From assembly GCF_036226365.1 (NCBI RefSeq), contig NZ_CP108462.1, positions 744,001 to 808,000 of the forward strand: a stretch of 64,000 bases of DNA. Direction: 5' to 3'. Made by a program: the position numbers and the translations under genes. The notes beneath the pieces were generated by a model, which saw only the letters and a list, made by a program, of their open reading frames with translations, had not been told where the DNA came from and searched no databases. Positions 7,565 through 16,278 of this stretch are shown in pieces. Within the stretch, counting starts at the first letter, position 1; the number at the start of each line of letters is the position of its first letter. This DNA is from Streptomyces sp. NBC_01262. Its GTDB lineage: Bacteria > Actinomycetota > Actinomycetes > Streptomycetales > Streptomycetaceae.

Positions 7565-9037
7565 TCACATGGTTGCGGTGGTGACGGGTACGGGGATGCG
7601 GGCGGCGGGCCGCCGGAGCTGGTCCGCGACGAACGCCGCGTGACGGGCGGCGGTGTTGAGGTAGTTGACGATGGCGGTGCGCTGGTGGGCGGAGGCGCCC
7701 AGGACCCAGATCCGCTCGGAACCGGATCCGCCCGGGGTGCGCAGCCGCAGGTCCGCGCCGACGGCCGGTTCCGCGCCGAGGACCGGGTTGATCCATACGG
7801 TGCCGGAGGCGGACCGTGCCAGGCGCGGCTTGGCATAGCCGACCGCGCACACGACGTGGGTGAAGTCCTCCCGGCGCCCGTCCGGCCAGCTGACCTGCCA
7901 GCCGTCGGCCACCGGGGTGAGCCCCTGCGGGTAGCCGGCGGCGAGTGCCAGCCGGCCACCGCGGAAGTGGCCGTGCAGGCGGCGGGCGTTGCGCACCGGG
8001 ATGGCGGAGATGTACCGCGACATCAAGGAGCGGTGGCGGCCCAGCCAGGACTGCCGCTCCTCGGCAGGCCAGCCCGCTGCCCACTCGTTGATCAGCTCGA
8101 TCACCTCGGCGACGATCCCCTGCCACGGCACGAGTCCGGCCTCGGCGAGCACGAGTTCCTCGGCCAGCCGCTGCTGTCCGTCCGCCGCGCCGCTGACCTG
8201 GGCGACCAGCGGGATCCCGGGATCGGCGCGGCGGATCGCGGCGACCAGCAGCCGGGTCAGCTCGCCTCCGGCGCCGGGGTCGCGCGGGTCGACGGCCAGC
8301 CAGCGCGCCCGGTCCACGAGCGGCACGGCCGGGCGGACCAGGCCGGTGCGCACGGCGGGCAGTTCGCCCGAGGGCGAGGTCATCACCACCTGCCGGCGAC
8401 TGCCGGTGCACAGCGTCAGCGCCGCGTCGATGGCGGACAGCTTGGTGCCCAGCAGCAGCACCTTGGCGTCGTCGGGTACCGAGGCGCGCAGCCGGCTGGT
8501 CGGATACGCATCGGTGAGCAGCCGGCCGTCGCCCAGGTGCGGGGAGACCAGCTCCGGGAGTACGGGGCGGTCCAGGCCCAGGCAGAGCAGGACGTCGGTG
8601 GCGGACAGGGCATCGCCGCCGGCCAGTTCGACCTGGTAGCCGTCCCCGTCGGGCACCACGGCCTGGGCCCAGTCGCGGACCTGGCCGGTGCGTACCCCCT
8701 GGGCCTCGAAGCGGGTGCGGGCGGCGGCGTAACTCTCCCTGCAGTACTGGCCGACGAGGTATCGGGGTACGAAGTCGGCGCGGCTCACCGGCCAGCCGCG
8801 GGCCGCGAGATAGCGCAGCAGCCCCGACTCGCCCGTGGCGCTGAGCGAGGTGACATCGGCCGAGGTGTTGCAGATCAGTCGCGGGTCGGTGGTGCCGAAG
8901 GCCTGTCCCAGGCCGACGGCTTTGGGCGAGACGACGGAGACGGACTCCAGATCCCCGGCGGGCGGTCCCTGCGCCAGCCGGCTGTACACGGCCGCGGCGG
9001 TGGCGCCGCCGCCAATGATCACAACTCGTTTCGACAT
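7565..9037 (-). CDS. FAD/NAD(P)-binding oxidoreductase, YdhS-like
   Basis: A 490-residue flavoprotein. The N-terminal dinucleotide motif VVIIGGGATAAAVYSRL is followed by GLGQAFGTTDPRLICNTSADVTSL, which matches the NAD_binding_9 (YdhS-like) signature. A second nucleotide region KVLLLGTKLSAIDAAL and the C-terminal FTHVVCAVGYAKPRL complete a two-dinucleotide-binding architecture. N-hydroxylating monooxygenases have related folds, so N-oxidation of a substrate is possible but not shown. ATG 9037 is used; an in-frame GTG lies six bases upstream. First gene of the leftward operon, divergent from the GNAT gene. Confidence 0.75.
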   Translation of the reverse strand: MSKRVVIIGGGATAAAVYSRLAQGPPAGDLESVSVVSPKAVGLGQAFGTTDPRLICNTSADVTSLSATGESGLLRYLAARGWPVSRADFVPRYLVGQYCRESYAAARTRFEAQGVRTGQVRDWAQAVVPDGDGYQVELAGGDALSATDVLLCLGLDRPVLPELVSPHLGDGRLLTDAYPTSRLRASVPDDAKVLLLGTKLSAIDAALTLCTGSRRQVVMTSPSGELPAVRTGLVRPAVPLVDRARWLAVDPRDPGAGGELTRLLVAAIRRADPGIPLVAQVSGAADGQQRLAEELVLAEAGLVPWQGIVAEVIELINEWAAGWPAEERQSWLGRHRSLMSRYISAIPVRNARRLHGHFRGGRLALAAGYPQGLTPVADGWQVSWPDGRREDFTHVVCAVGYAKPRLARSASGTVWINPVLGAEPAVGADLRLRTPGGSGSERIWVLGASAHQRTAIVNYLNTAARHAAFVADQLRRPAARIPVPVTTATM

Positions 9038-9078
9038 AGTCACGCATTCCACAGAGCGCCGGTCAATTCTCGGCCAAG

Positions 9079-9101
9079 CGGCGGTGAATTGATCACCGCC
9101 G
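9079..9101. promoter_or_regulatory. Inverted repeat in divergent promoter region
   Basis: CGGCGGTGA (9079–9087) and TCACCGCCG (9093–9101) form a perfect 9-bp stem with a five-base gap. It lies in the 138-base space between the two divergent cluster operons. It could be a regulator site or an RNA hairpin. I found no convincing SARP heptamer repeats. Confidence 0.45.
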
Positions 9102-9175
9102 TTTCCGCCGGGGCCTCCCGGCCATGGCCATTGAGCCAATACCACCCGGCTGCCCGCCATGGGAGCTTCTAGGGC

Positions 9176-10024
9176 ATGGCGACAATCGGAATCCTTCCAC
9201 GACCGGCGCCGGTGATCGAAAGGCCGATTACCGTACGGCGAATAGCAGACTTCGACGAATACCGGGAATGCGAACGGCTCCAGGAACGTGTCTGGGGCTC
9301 CGGCGACATCGCCGGCGTACCGCTGCTGGATCTCCTCACCGCGCAGGAGAACGGCGGAATGGTGCTGGGCGCCTTCGACGGCGATACCCTGGCGGGCTTC
9401 GTCTACTCCTTCCCCGGCATCCATGAGGACGGCCGGATCAAGCAGGCCTCGGTACTGCTCGCCGTGGCCGGCGAATACCGGGGCCGCGGGCTGGGCGCCA
9501 CGCTCAAGCTGGCCCAGCGGGAAGAGGCGATGAGGCAGGGGATCGACCTGATCACCTGGACCTACGACCCGCTGCGCCTGGTCAACGCGGGCCTCAACAT
9601 CCACCGGCTGGGCGGCATCGCCCGCGAGTACCGGGTCAATCACTACGACTCGGGCAGCGGCCTCAACCAGGGGCTGGACACCGACCGGCTGATCGTCGAA
9701 TGGTGGCTGGACGGCGTATCGCGCGGCGACTTCGGGGAATTCGACGACGAACCCGTGGCACTGGCCGAGGTCGTACCGGCCGGGAATTCCGGCTTCATGC
9801 GGATGAGCGCACCGGAACTGGACGCCGACGCCCCCGAGCTGTGGCTTCCCGTTCCTCCGGACATCACCGCGATCAAGAATTACGACCTGGGTCTGGCCAG
9901 GGACTGGCAGTTGCAGACCCGGATGCTCTTCCGCGCCTACTTCGAACGTGGCTACGCCGTTGTGGACTTCGGCGTCGACGGCCGAGGACCGGGCTATCTC
10001 CTCGCTCGGAGGCCGCAGTCATGA
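9176..10024 (+). CDS. GNAT-family acyltransferase (COG3375-like)
   Basis: A 282-residue acyl-CoA-dependent N-acyltransferase. The acetyl-CoA loop is seen in VLLAVAGEYRGRGLGATLKLAQREEA (about residues 98–123), followed by the beta5 region IDLITWTYDPLRLVNAGLN. The size and the ITWTYDPL motif match the 'predicted GNAT, COG3375' family, longer than a minimal GNAT because of a C-terminal extension. First gene of the rightward operon; its stop overlaps the next start (ATGA). It may mask an amine of the substrate, which the M20 hydrolase later unmasks (inference). Confidence 0.85.
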   Translation: MATIGILPRPAPVIERPITVRRIADFDEYRECERLQERVWGSGDIAGVPLLDLLTAQENGGMVLGAFDGDTLAGFVYSFPGIHEDGRIKQASVLLAVAGEYRGRGLGATLKLAQREEAMRQGIDLITWTYDPLRLVNAGLNIHRLGGIAREYRVNHYDSGSGLNQGLDTDRLIVEWWLDGVSRGDFGEFDDEPVALAEVVPAGNSGFMRMSAPELDADAPELWLPVPPDITAIKNYDLGLARDWQLQTRMLFRAYFERGYAVVDFGVDGRGPGYLLARRPQS

Positions 10025-11538
10025 CGACGTCCACTTCGACCGCCTCCGAACCCCTGACGTCCATGCCCACACCTTCCACGACGACCGTCTTCACCCAGCT
10101 CGCCGCCGCCGCGCAGGCCCACCCCGACCGCCCGTTCCTCCGCTGGTGGGACTGGCGGGACGAGCGGATCTCCCTGACCTACGCCGAGAGTCACCAGGCC
10201 GCCTGCGGCACCGCCGCGCAGCTGCGCGCGGCCGGAGCCGGCATCGGCGCCCGGATCGCCGTGGTGCTGCCCAACGGCCCTGATCTGCTGCGTATCTGGT
10301 TCGCCGCGGCCGCTCTCGGCGCCGTCGTGATCCCCCTGGACCCGAGGCTCACCGACACCGAACTGGCCTCCGTACTGGACCAGTCGGGCCCCGATCTGGC
10401 CGTGCTCCCGGGCCGTGAGGAGCTGGCCCCGGCCGGTACCGCCGTGATCGACGTGCCCGGGGACGTGCGCGCCGAGCGGCCGCCGGTCCGGGCGCGTGAC
10501 GACGGCGGCGCTCCCGCCGCGATCCTGTTCACGTCGGGCTCCACCGGCCGCCCCAAGGGCTGCCTGATCTCCCACGACAGCCTGATCGTGCCGGCCGCCG
10601 AGATGGTGGAGCGGCTCGGCCTGACCTCCGCCGACACCACCCTTCACGTACTGCCGCTGCACCACATGGCCGGCCTGTCCTTCCTCACCACCGCGATCAC
10701 CGCCGGCGCCACGATCGCGATGCGCCCCCGCTTCTCCGGTACCCGCTTCTGGGCCGACGCGGCGGACAGCGGCGCCACGGTCTTCCGCCATCTCGGCGAG
10801 ATGCTGGCCGTGCTCAACCAGCGGCAGTCCGGCCCCGGTCCGGACGGCCACCCGCTGCGGCTGGTCTACGGCGGCGGCGCCACCGCCGATGTGGCCGGCA
10901 CCTTCTCCAAGCTCTTCGGCGTCAGCGTGCTGGAGGGCTACGGCCTGAGCGAGACCAACACCGCGCTGGCCGGCGTCCAGGACGAGACCGTCCCCGGCAC
11001 CCTCGGCGCCCCGCTGGCCCACGTCGAGGTGCGCCTCGTCGACCCGGCCGACGGAACGGTGATCCTCGGTCCGGGCGAGGGCGAGCTGCAACTGCGCTGC
11101 CGCCCCGCGGTGATGCTCGGCTACTTCGCCGACCCCGAGGCCACCGCCCAGGCGTTCAGCGGCCACTGGTTCCGCACCGGCGACCAGGTGCGCCGGGACG
11201 ACGAAGGGGTGCTGCACTTCCAGCACCGGATCAAGGACATCATCCGGCGCCGGGGGGAGAACATCGACCCGGTCGAGATCGAGAACGCCGCCTCCGCCCT
11301 GCCCGGGGTACGCAAGGCCGTCGCCGTGGGCATTCCCGCCGAGCACGGTTCCACCGAGATCCGTATCTTCGTCGAGGCGGACGGCTCCGTGACCCCCGAC
11401 GACATCCGGGGCGTGTGCGCGCAGCGGCTCGCCCCCTTCAAGCAGCCCCGGTTCGTCGACATCGTCGACCGGCTTCCGCTGACCCGGACCGAGAAGATCG
11501 ACAAGGCCTCACTGCGCGCGGCGGAGGCGCCGGTATGA
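10021..11538 (+). CDS. Acyl-adenylate/acyl-CoA ligase (CaiC-like)
   Basis: A 505-residue ANL-superfamily enzyme that activates a carboxylate as acyl-AMP. Core motifs are all present: ILFTSGSTGRPKGCLISH (P-loop), VLEGYGLSET, WFRTGDQVRRDDEG, KDIIRRRGENIDPVEIE, and the catalytic lysine in LTRTEKIDKASL. The RRRGEN form resembles crotonobetaine/carnitine-CoA ligases. ATG 10021 overlaps the GNAT stop. No carrier-protein gene is seen nearby, so the product is probably acyl-CoA or acyl-AMP handed to the aldehyde dehydrogenase encoded next. Confidence 0.9.
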   Translation: MTTSTSTASEPLTSMPTPSTTTVFTQLAAAAQAHPDRPFLRWWDWRDERISLTYAESHQAACGTAAQLRAAGAGIGARIAVVLPNGPDLLRIWFAAAALGAVVIPLDPRLTDTELASVLDQSGPDLAVLPGREELAPAGTAVIDVPGDVRAERPPVRARDDGGAPAAILFTSGSTGRPKGCLISHDSLIVPAAEMVERLGLTSADTTLHVLPLHHMAGLSFLTTAITAGATIAMRPRFSGTRFWADAADSGATVFRHLGEMLAVLNQRQSGPGPDGHPLRLVYGGGATADVAGTFSKLFGVSVLEGYGLSETNTALAGVQDETVPGTLGAPLAHVEVRLVDPADGTVILGPGEGELQLRCRPAVMLGYFADPEATAQAFSGHWFRTGDQVRRDDEGVLHFQHRIKDIIRRRGENIDPVEIENAASALPGVRKAVAVGIPAEHGSTEIRIFVEADGSVTPDDIRGVCAQRLAPFKQPRFVDIVDRLPLTRTEKIDKASLRAAEAPV

Positions 11539-12863
11539 GCGCCCCGGCCGCACACCCCATGACTCCCGTCCTCGAACGCGCCGACCGGGCCGACGGTCTG
11601 ACGGCCCGGCTGACCGCCGTGCGCAGGCTCGCCGCGCTGATCCAGGAGCGGGCCATCGAACTGGAGGAGGCGGCCGTCACCGCGCTGCCCTTCCCCCGCT
11701 CGGTGATCCGCGGCGATATCGCCCTCGCGGTCCGCCGCCTGGAGGCCTACGGCAGCCTCGCCGAACGGCTCGACGGCCGGCACCCGCTGGGCACCGTCGC
11801 CCTCTGCCTGCCCGGCAACGCCATCCTCAGCAACCCGGCGGCCACCACGGCCTCCTCCTATCTGGCCGGCAACCGCACCGTCCTGCGCCTGCCCCGGCGA
11901 CGCGCCTACTGGGCCGACACGGTGGCCGGGCTGCTGCGGGAGGCCTTCGGCCCGCAGCTCGAACTGCGCCACGGGACAGGCGCGTCCTTCATCCAGGGCG
12001 CGCTGGAGGACCCCGGCATCCAGGCGGTGATGGTCTTCGGCGACGACTCCTGGGCGAAGGACTACGAGGCGGCGGCCCGCCGCACCGGCACCACGTTCAT
12101 CTTCGAAGGACCCGGCAAGGACCCCTTCCTGGTGCTGGCCGGCGCCGATCCGGTCCAGGCCGCCCGGGCCGCCGTGGCCGGCGCCTTCCACAACGCCGGC
12201 CAGGCCTGCACCGCGACCGAGCGGGTGTACGTGCTGCGCCACCTGTACCCGCGCTTCGTGGCCACGGCGCGTGCCGCGGCGGCCGCGCTCACGCCCGGCC
12301 ATCCCGCCGACCCGGCCACCCGTATCGGGCCGCTCGACGAGGCCGGCGCCGACCGGGTGCTGCGCCAGCTCGACGAGGCACGGGCGACCGGCGCCGAGCT
12401 GCTGCCGGCCGGCTCGCCCTGGCCGGTACGGATCCACGACCGCCGGATGCTCGTCATCCCGCCCGTCATCGTGCTGGGCGCCGACCACTCGATGAGCCTG
12501 CTGCGCGAGGAGACCTTCGGCCCCGTACTGCCGGTGATCGCGGTCGACTCCGCCGAGGAGGCGATCGAGCTGGCCGAGGACTCCCCGTACGGCCTGGCCG
12601 CCACCGTCTACGGCGGCGGCCCGAACGTGGCGGAGCGGCTGGCCCGCAGCCACGGCGAGGTGTTCCGCGACGAGACCTGGCTCGACCGGCGCCGCCGCGG
12701 CCCGGTCGGCCCCTACGGCGGCAGGCGTGCCTCCGGCTGGGTCTGGGAGACCCGGGGCGGGCGCTTCGTCCACCGCGACGGGCCCAGGCTCAACGTCCTG
12801 GAGTTCAGCCGCCCCGCGAACAGCGACCGAACCAACCGAGCAGAACCAGACATGGAGGCCTGA
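11535..12863 (+). CDS. Aldehyde dehydrogenase-fold oxidoreductase (possible acyl-CoA reductase)
   Basis: A 442-residue ALDH-superfamily protein. The catalytic cysteine is Cys225 in FHNAGQACTATERVYV; the general-base region reads FIFEGPGKDPFLVL and the C-terminal EETFGPVLPVIAV is typical. It is shorter than usual ALDHs (about 480–500). Its start overlaps the ligase stop (ATGA). An activated acid followed by an ALDH-fold protein suggests reductive conversion of acyl-CoA to aldehyde, providing an acceptor for the transketolase encoded downstream. Oxidation in the reverse direction cannot be excluded. Confidence 0.85.
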   Translation: MSAPAAHPMTPVLERADRADGLTARLTAVRRLAALIQERAIELEEAAVTALPFPRSVIRGDIALAVRRLEAYGSLAERLDGRHPLGTVALCLPGNAILSNPAATTASSYLAGNRTVLRLPRRRAYWADTVAGLLREAFGPQLELRHGTGASFIQGALEDPGIQAVMVFGDDSWAKDYEAAARRTGTTFIFEGPGKDPFLVLAGADPVQAARAAVAGAFHNAGQACTATERVYVLRHLYPRFVATARAAAAALTPGHPADPATRIGPLDEAGADRVLRQLDEARATGAELLPAGSPWPVRIHDRRMLVIPPVIVLGADHSMSLLREETFGPVLPVIAVDSAEEAIELAEDSPYGLAATVYGGGPNVAERLARSHGEVFRDETWLDRRRRGPVGPYGGRRASGWVWETRGGRFVHRDGPRLNVLEFSRPANSDRTNRAEPDMEA

Positions 12864-12866
12864 CCG

Positions 12867-14045
12867 ATGCGCCAGAACGAGAACCTGCCCTTCTCCCTCG
12901 ACGAGTACAAGTCACGTCTCGCCAAGGTGCGGGAGGGGATGGCGCGGCGCGGGATCGACCTGGCGCTGATCAGCATCCCCGAGAACATCTACTACCTGAC
13001 CGGCTACACCACGCTCGGCTACTACATGTACCAGACGCTGATGCTGCCGGCCGAGGGCGAGCCGCTGATCCTCACCTACCGCGAGGAGCTCATCAACATC
13101 GAGCGGCTGTCGTGGCTGGAGAACTGGCAGACCTACGGCGTGGGCCAGGACCCGATCCAGGTCACCATCGACACCGTCCGGCAGTTCGACATCGCCGGCA
13201 AGACCCTCTCCATCGAGGAGAGCGGCTACTTCTTCCCGATCCGCACGTACAACCAGCTGATCTCGGGCCTGACGGGGGTCACCTGGAAGGACGGCAGCGG
13301 TCTGGTCGAGGCGGGCCGGCTCATCAAGTCGGACGCGGAGATCGGCTTCATCCGGCAGGCCGCGAACGCCGCCATGGCCGGCATGCGCGAGGCCCTGGAC
13401 ACCGCCCGGATCGGCCGGACCGAGAACGACGTGGCCGCCGCCGTGTACTCGGCGACCCTGCGCAACGGCAGCGAGTACCCGGGCAGCCCGCCGTACGTCA
13501 TCAGCGGCGAGCGGTCCGGACTGCCGCACGGCACCTGGGAGGGCCGCGAGCTGCGCGGCGACGACATCGTCTTCCTGGAGTTCTCGGGCTGCATCAAGCG
13601 CTACTCGGCCGCGATGATGCGCACCGCCTTCATCGGCGACCCGCCGGACTCGGTCAAGGGCCGCGCCGACGCGGTCATCGAGGGCCTGACCGCCGCCATC
13701 GACGCGATCCGCCCGGGCGCCACCTCGCACGAGGTCGACGCCGCGTGCCGCGACACGATCCTGAAGTACGGCTACGGCGACCACACCCACGAGACCGGCT
13801 ACTCCATCGGCGTCTGCTACCCGCCCGGCTGGAACGAGAGCCACATCATGAACCTGCACCCGGGCGACGAGACGGTGCTCCAGCCCAACATGGTCTTCCA
13901 CCTGGTGCCCTCGCTGATCGTGCCGGAGCTCAACGGCCACGTCGGCTTCAGCGAGACCGTCCGCGTCACCGAGACCGGCTGCGAGGTGCTCACCGACAAG
14001 GTCGTCCCGCGCGAGCTGCAGATCCTCCCCGGCGGTACCCGATGA
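12867..14045 (+). CDS. Creatinase/DoeA-like M24 protein lacking the metal ligands
   Basis: A 392-residue pita-bread-fold protein of peptidase family M24. It has the creatinase N-domain (residues 1–150) and catalytic domain (150–392). Where metal-dependent members have D-x-G...S-D-x-T-R-T, this reads LEFSGCIKRYSAAMMRT, so both Asp ligands are replaced. The C-terminal part (HTHETGYSIGVCYPP..., TVLQPNMVFHLVPSL) resembles creatinase and ectoine hydrolase DoeA. Metal-free C–N bond hydrolysis of a small molecule is therefore likelier than proline peptidase activity. RBS GGAGG lies ahead of ATG 12867. Confidence 0.85.
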   Translation: MRQNENLPFSLDEYKSRLAKVREGMARRGIDLALISIPENIYYLTGYTTLGYYMYQTLMLPAEGEPLILTYREELINIERLSWLENWQTYGVGQDPIQVTIDTVRQFDIAGKTLSIEESGYFFPIRTYNQLISGLTGVTWKDGSGLVEAGRLIKSDAEIGFIRQAANAAMAGMREALDTARIGRTENDVAAAVYSATLRNGSEYPGSPPYVISGERSGLPHGTWEGRELRGDDIVFLEFSGCIKRYSAAMMRTAFIGDPPDSVKGRADAVIEGLTAAIDAIRPGATSHEVDAACRDTILKYGYGDHTHETGYSIGVCYPPGWNESHIMNLHPGDETVLQPNMVFHLVPSLIVPELNGHVGFSETVRVTETGCEVLTDKVVPRELQILPGGTR

Positions 14046-15373
14046 GCGCGCTGGCCGTACTGGGCGGTGAGCCGGCCGTCGCGGAGGGTGTGGACGAGAG
14101 CCGGTGGCCGGTCGTCGAGGAGGACGACATCGAGGCGGTGGTACGCACCCTGCGGTCCGGGAAGCTCAGCTGGGCCAACGAGGACCAGGTCCCGGCGCTT
14201 CAGCAGGAGTGGGCCGGCTACGTCGGCACCGAGCACGCCGTCGCCTTCAACAGCGGCACCGCCGCCCTGCACGCCGCGGTCGCCGCGGTCGGGGTCGGCC
14301 CCGGCGACGAGGTGCTGGTGCCCGCGCTGACCTTCCTGGCCTCCGCGACCAGCGTGCTGCACCACCAGGGCGTACCGGTCTTCGTGGACGTCGACCCGGT
14401 CACGTACACGATCGACCCGGCCGATCTGGAGCGACGGCTCACCCCGCGCACCAAGGCGATCGTGGTCGTTCATCTGCACGGCATGCCCGCCGACATGGAC
14501 CCGGTACTCGCCTTCGCCCGCAAGCACGGCCTGTCGGTGATCGAGGACGTGGCCCAGGCCCAGGGGGCGTACTACCGGGGCCGCAGGACCGGATCGCTCG
14601 GCGACATCGCCGCCTTCAGCATCATGGCCGGCAAGAACTTCGCCACGGCCGGCGAGGGCGGACTGCTCACCACCGACTCGACCCCGCTGCGCAACCGCGC
14701 CGACGAGGTGAAGATGTTCGGCGAGCGGATCAAGCCGGGCGGCAAGCGCGACTACAACGCCCACACCATCGGCTTCAACTACCGGCTCGGCCCGCTGGAG
14801 GCGGCCTTCGCCCGCAGCCAGCTCACCCGCCTCGACACGTACATCGAAGAAGTGCAGGAGGGCGCCGGGCGGCTGGCCGCACGGCTGGCCGAACTGCCGG
14901 GGGTGCGCCCGCCGGTGGTGCCCGGGGACCGCACCCACGTCTACCACCACTTCCGGGTCGCCCTCGATCCGGCGGAGGCCGGCGTGGACCTGCCCAAGGG
15001 CGTGTTCCGGCAGGCCGTCATGGACGCGCTGACCGCCGAGGGCGTGCCCGTCTCCACGTACCAGACCCGGCCGCTGCCCGCCCAGAAGCTCTTCCAGGAC
15101 AAGGTCGGCTACGGCCGGGGCTGCCCCTGGACCTGCGGCTTCGCCGGACCCGTCGAGTACCGGGCCGAGGACTACCCGCAGACCCTGGAGGTCATCCGCT
15201 CCACGCTGCTCCTCGGCAAGCGGCTCGCCATGGCCTCGCTGCGCGACAAGTCCTCGGTGGAGAAGTACGCCGACGCCTTCCACAAGGTGATGTCGCACCC
15301 GGACGAACTGGTCCGCTACGGCCGCTCCCTCGACTACGCCGAGCCCTGGGAGGAGACGAGCAAGCTCTGGTGA
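14042..15373 (+). CDS. DegT/DnrJ/EryC1/StrS aminotransferase
   Basis: A 443-residue PLP-dependent aminotransferase of the sugar/cyclitol type. The N-terminal NSGTAALHAAVAAVGVGPGDEVLVP, the VIEDVAQAQGAYY cofactor segment and the Schiff-base Lys198 in SIMAGKNFATAGEGG are diagnostic. This family transaminates ketones of sugars and ketols rather than alpha-keto acids, fitting a substrate produced by transketolase. Start overlaps the M24 stop (ATGA). The stop codon begins a TGACCC repeat. Confidence 0.92.
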   Translation: MSALAVLGGEPAVAEGVDESRWPVVEEDDIEAVVRTLRSGKLSWANEDQVPALQQEWAGYVGTEHAVAFNSGTAALHAAVAAVGVGPGDEVLVPALTFLASATSVLHHQGVPVFVDVDPVTYTIDPADLERRLTPRTKAIVVVHLHGMPADMDPVLAFARKHGLSVIEDVAQAQGAYYRGRRTGSLGDIAAFSIMAGKNFATAGEGGLLTTDSTPLRNRADEVKMFGERIKPGGKRDYNAHTIGFNYRLGPLEAAFARSQLTRLDTYIEEVQEGAGRLAARLAELPGVRPPVVPGDRTHVYHHFRVALDPAEAGVDLPKGVFRQAVMDALTAEGVPVSTYQTRPLPAQKLFQDKVGYGRGCPWTCGFAGPVEYRAEDYPQTLEVIRSTLLLGKRLAMASLRDKSSVEKYADAFHKVMSHPDELVRYGRSLDYAEPWEETSKLW

Positions 15374-15400
15374 CCCTGACCCTGACCCTGACCCTCACCC
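15371..15400 (+). repeat. Hexamer repeat TGACCC x4 at the aminotransferase stop
   Basis: TGACCC is repeated four times from 15371 to 15394, followed by one variant TCACCC. The first TGA is the stop codon of the aminotransferase, and each further unit places another in-frame TGA, giving four stops. The repeat occupies part of the 71-base gap before the transketolase gene. Confidence 0.85.
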
Positions 15401-15444
15401 CCGGCCCCCGCGCCAACCCACCCCTGATTCAAGGAGTTTCCAGC

Positions 15445-16278
15445 GTGACCGACCAACTGACCGACATCGCCTTGCGGATACGCAAGCACATCGTGGCGCT
15501 CGCCGCCGACAGCCCGGGCGCCCACGTGGGCGGATCCATGTCCGCCACCGAGATCCTGACCTCCCTCTACTTCGGCGGCGTGCTGAACGTCGACCCCGCC
15601 AACCCCGGCTGGAAGGAGCGCGACTACCTCATCTTCAGCAAGGGGCACTCCTCCGCCGCGCTCTACGCCGCCCTGGCGGAGAAAGGGTTCTTCCCGGTCG
15701 AGGAGCTGAAGACCTACAAGCAGCCGGGCAGCCGGCTGCCCGGCCACCCCTCGAAGACCGTCCCCGGCGTCGAGCTCTCCACCGGCTCGCTCGGCCACGG
15801 GCTGCCGGTCGCCGTGGGACTGGCGATGGGCATGAAGCACGACGGCGACCCCAACCGGGTGTTCGTGGTGCTGGGCGACGGCGAGTGCCAGGAGGGCTCC
15901 ATCTGGGAGGCCGCCATGGCCGCCGCCCACTACGGCCTGGACAACCTGGTGGCCATCGTCGACCGCAACGGCTTCCAGGAGGACGGCCCGACCGAGGACG
16001 TCATGGCCATCGAGCCCTTCGCCGACAAGTGGCGGGCGTTCGGCTGGGCCGTGATCGGGGTCGACGGACACGACGTCAACAGCGTCACCGAGGCGCTGCG
16101 GCACATCGACCACTGGCGCGCGGCCGGCCGTCCCGCGGTGCTCATCGCCCGTACGTCCAAGGGCCACGGACTGTCCTTCACCTCCAACACGCACACCTGG
16201 CACTACGGGAAGTTCACCGCCGAGCAGCGTGCGCAGGCGATGGAGGAACTGGAGCTGGAGGCGGTGGCGGCATCATGA
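15445..16278 (+). CDS. Transketolase N-terminal (ThDP-binding) subunit
   Basis: A 277-residue split transketolase PP domain. The thiamine-diphosphate motif begins GDGECQEGSIWEAA (about residue 141) and ends in NLVAIVDRNG. FSKGHSSAALYAAL and TGSLGHGLPVAVGLA match the family. GTG 15445 is preceded by AAGGAG (15431–15436). It must pair with a separately encoded C-terminal subunit, and two different ones lie downstream. Expected reaction: transfer of a two-carbon ketol unit to an aldehyde, or a related carboligation. Confidence 0.92.
   Translation: MTDQLTDIALRIRKHIVALAADSPGAHVGGSMSATEILTSLYFGGVLNVDPANPGWKERDYLIFSKGHSSAALYAALAEKGFFPVEELKTYKQPGSRLPGHPSKTVPGVELSTGSLGHGLPVAVGLAMGMKHDGDPNRVFVVLGDGECQEGSIWEAAMAAAHYGLDNLVAIVDRNGFQEDGPTEDVMAIEPFADKWRAFGWAVIGVDGHDVNSVTEALRHIDHWRAAGRPAVLIARTSKGHGLSFTSNTHTWHYGKFTAEQRAQAMEELELEAVAAS

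Noticed and set aside
5329..7959. A single 876-residue reverse frame covering the EamA exporter and ligase 2
   Set aside because: Only the last 330 residues are protein-like. The rest is Arg/Pro/Gly-rich antisense of another frame, and GTG 6321 with a GTGA overlap gives the expected start.
9038..9175. SARP-binding heptamer direct repeats in the divergent cluster promoter
   Set aside because: Only an inverted repeat and loose TCAATT/GAATTG similarities were seen, without the regular 11- or 22-base spacing expected.
9700..11538. An extended N-terminus for the acyl-adenylate ligase
   Set aside because: Residues before 10021 are Arg-rich and overlap the GNAT gene in another frame. ATG 10021 fits the family and the operon's ATGA pattern.
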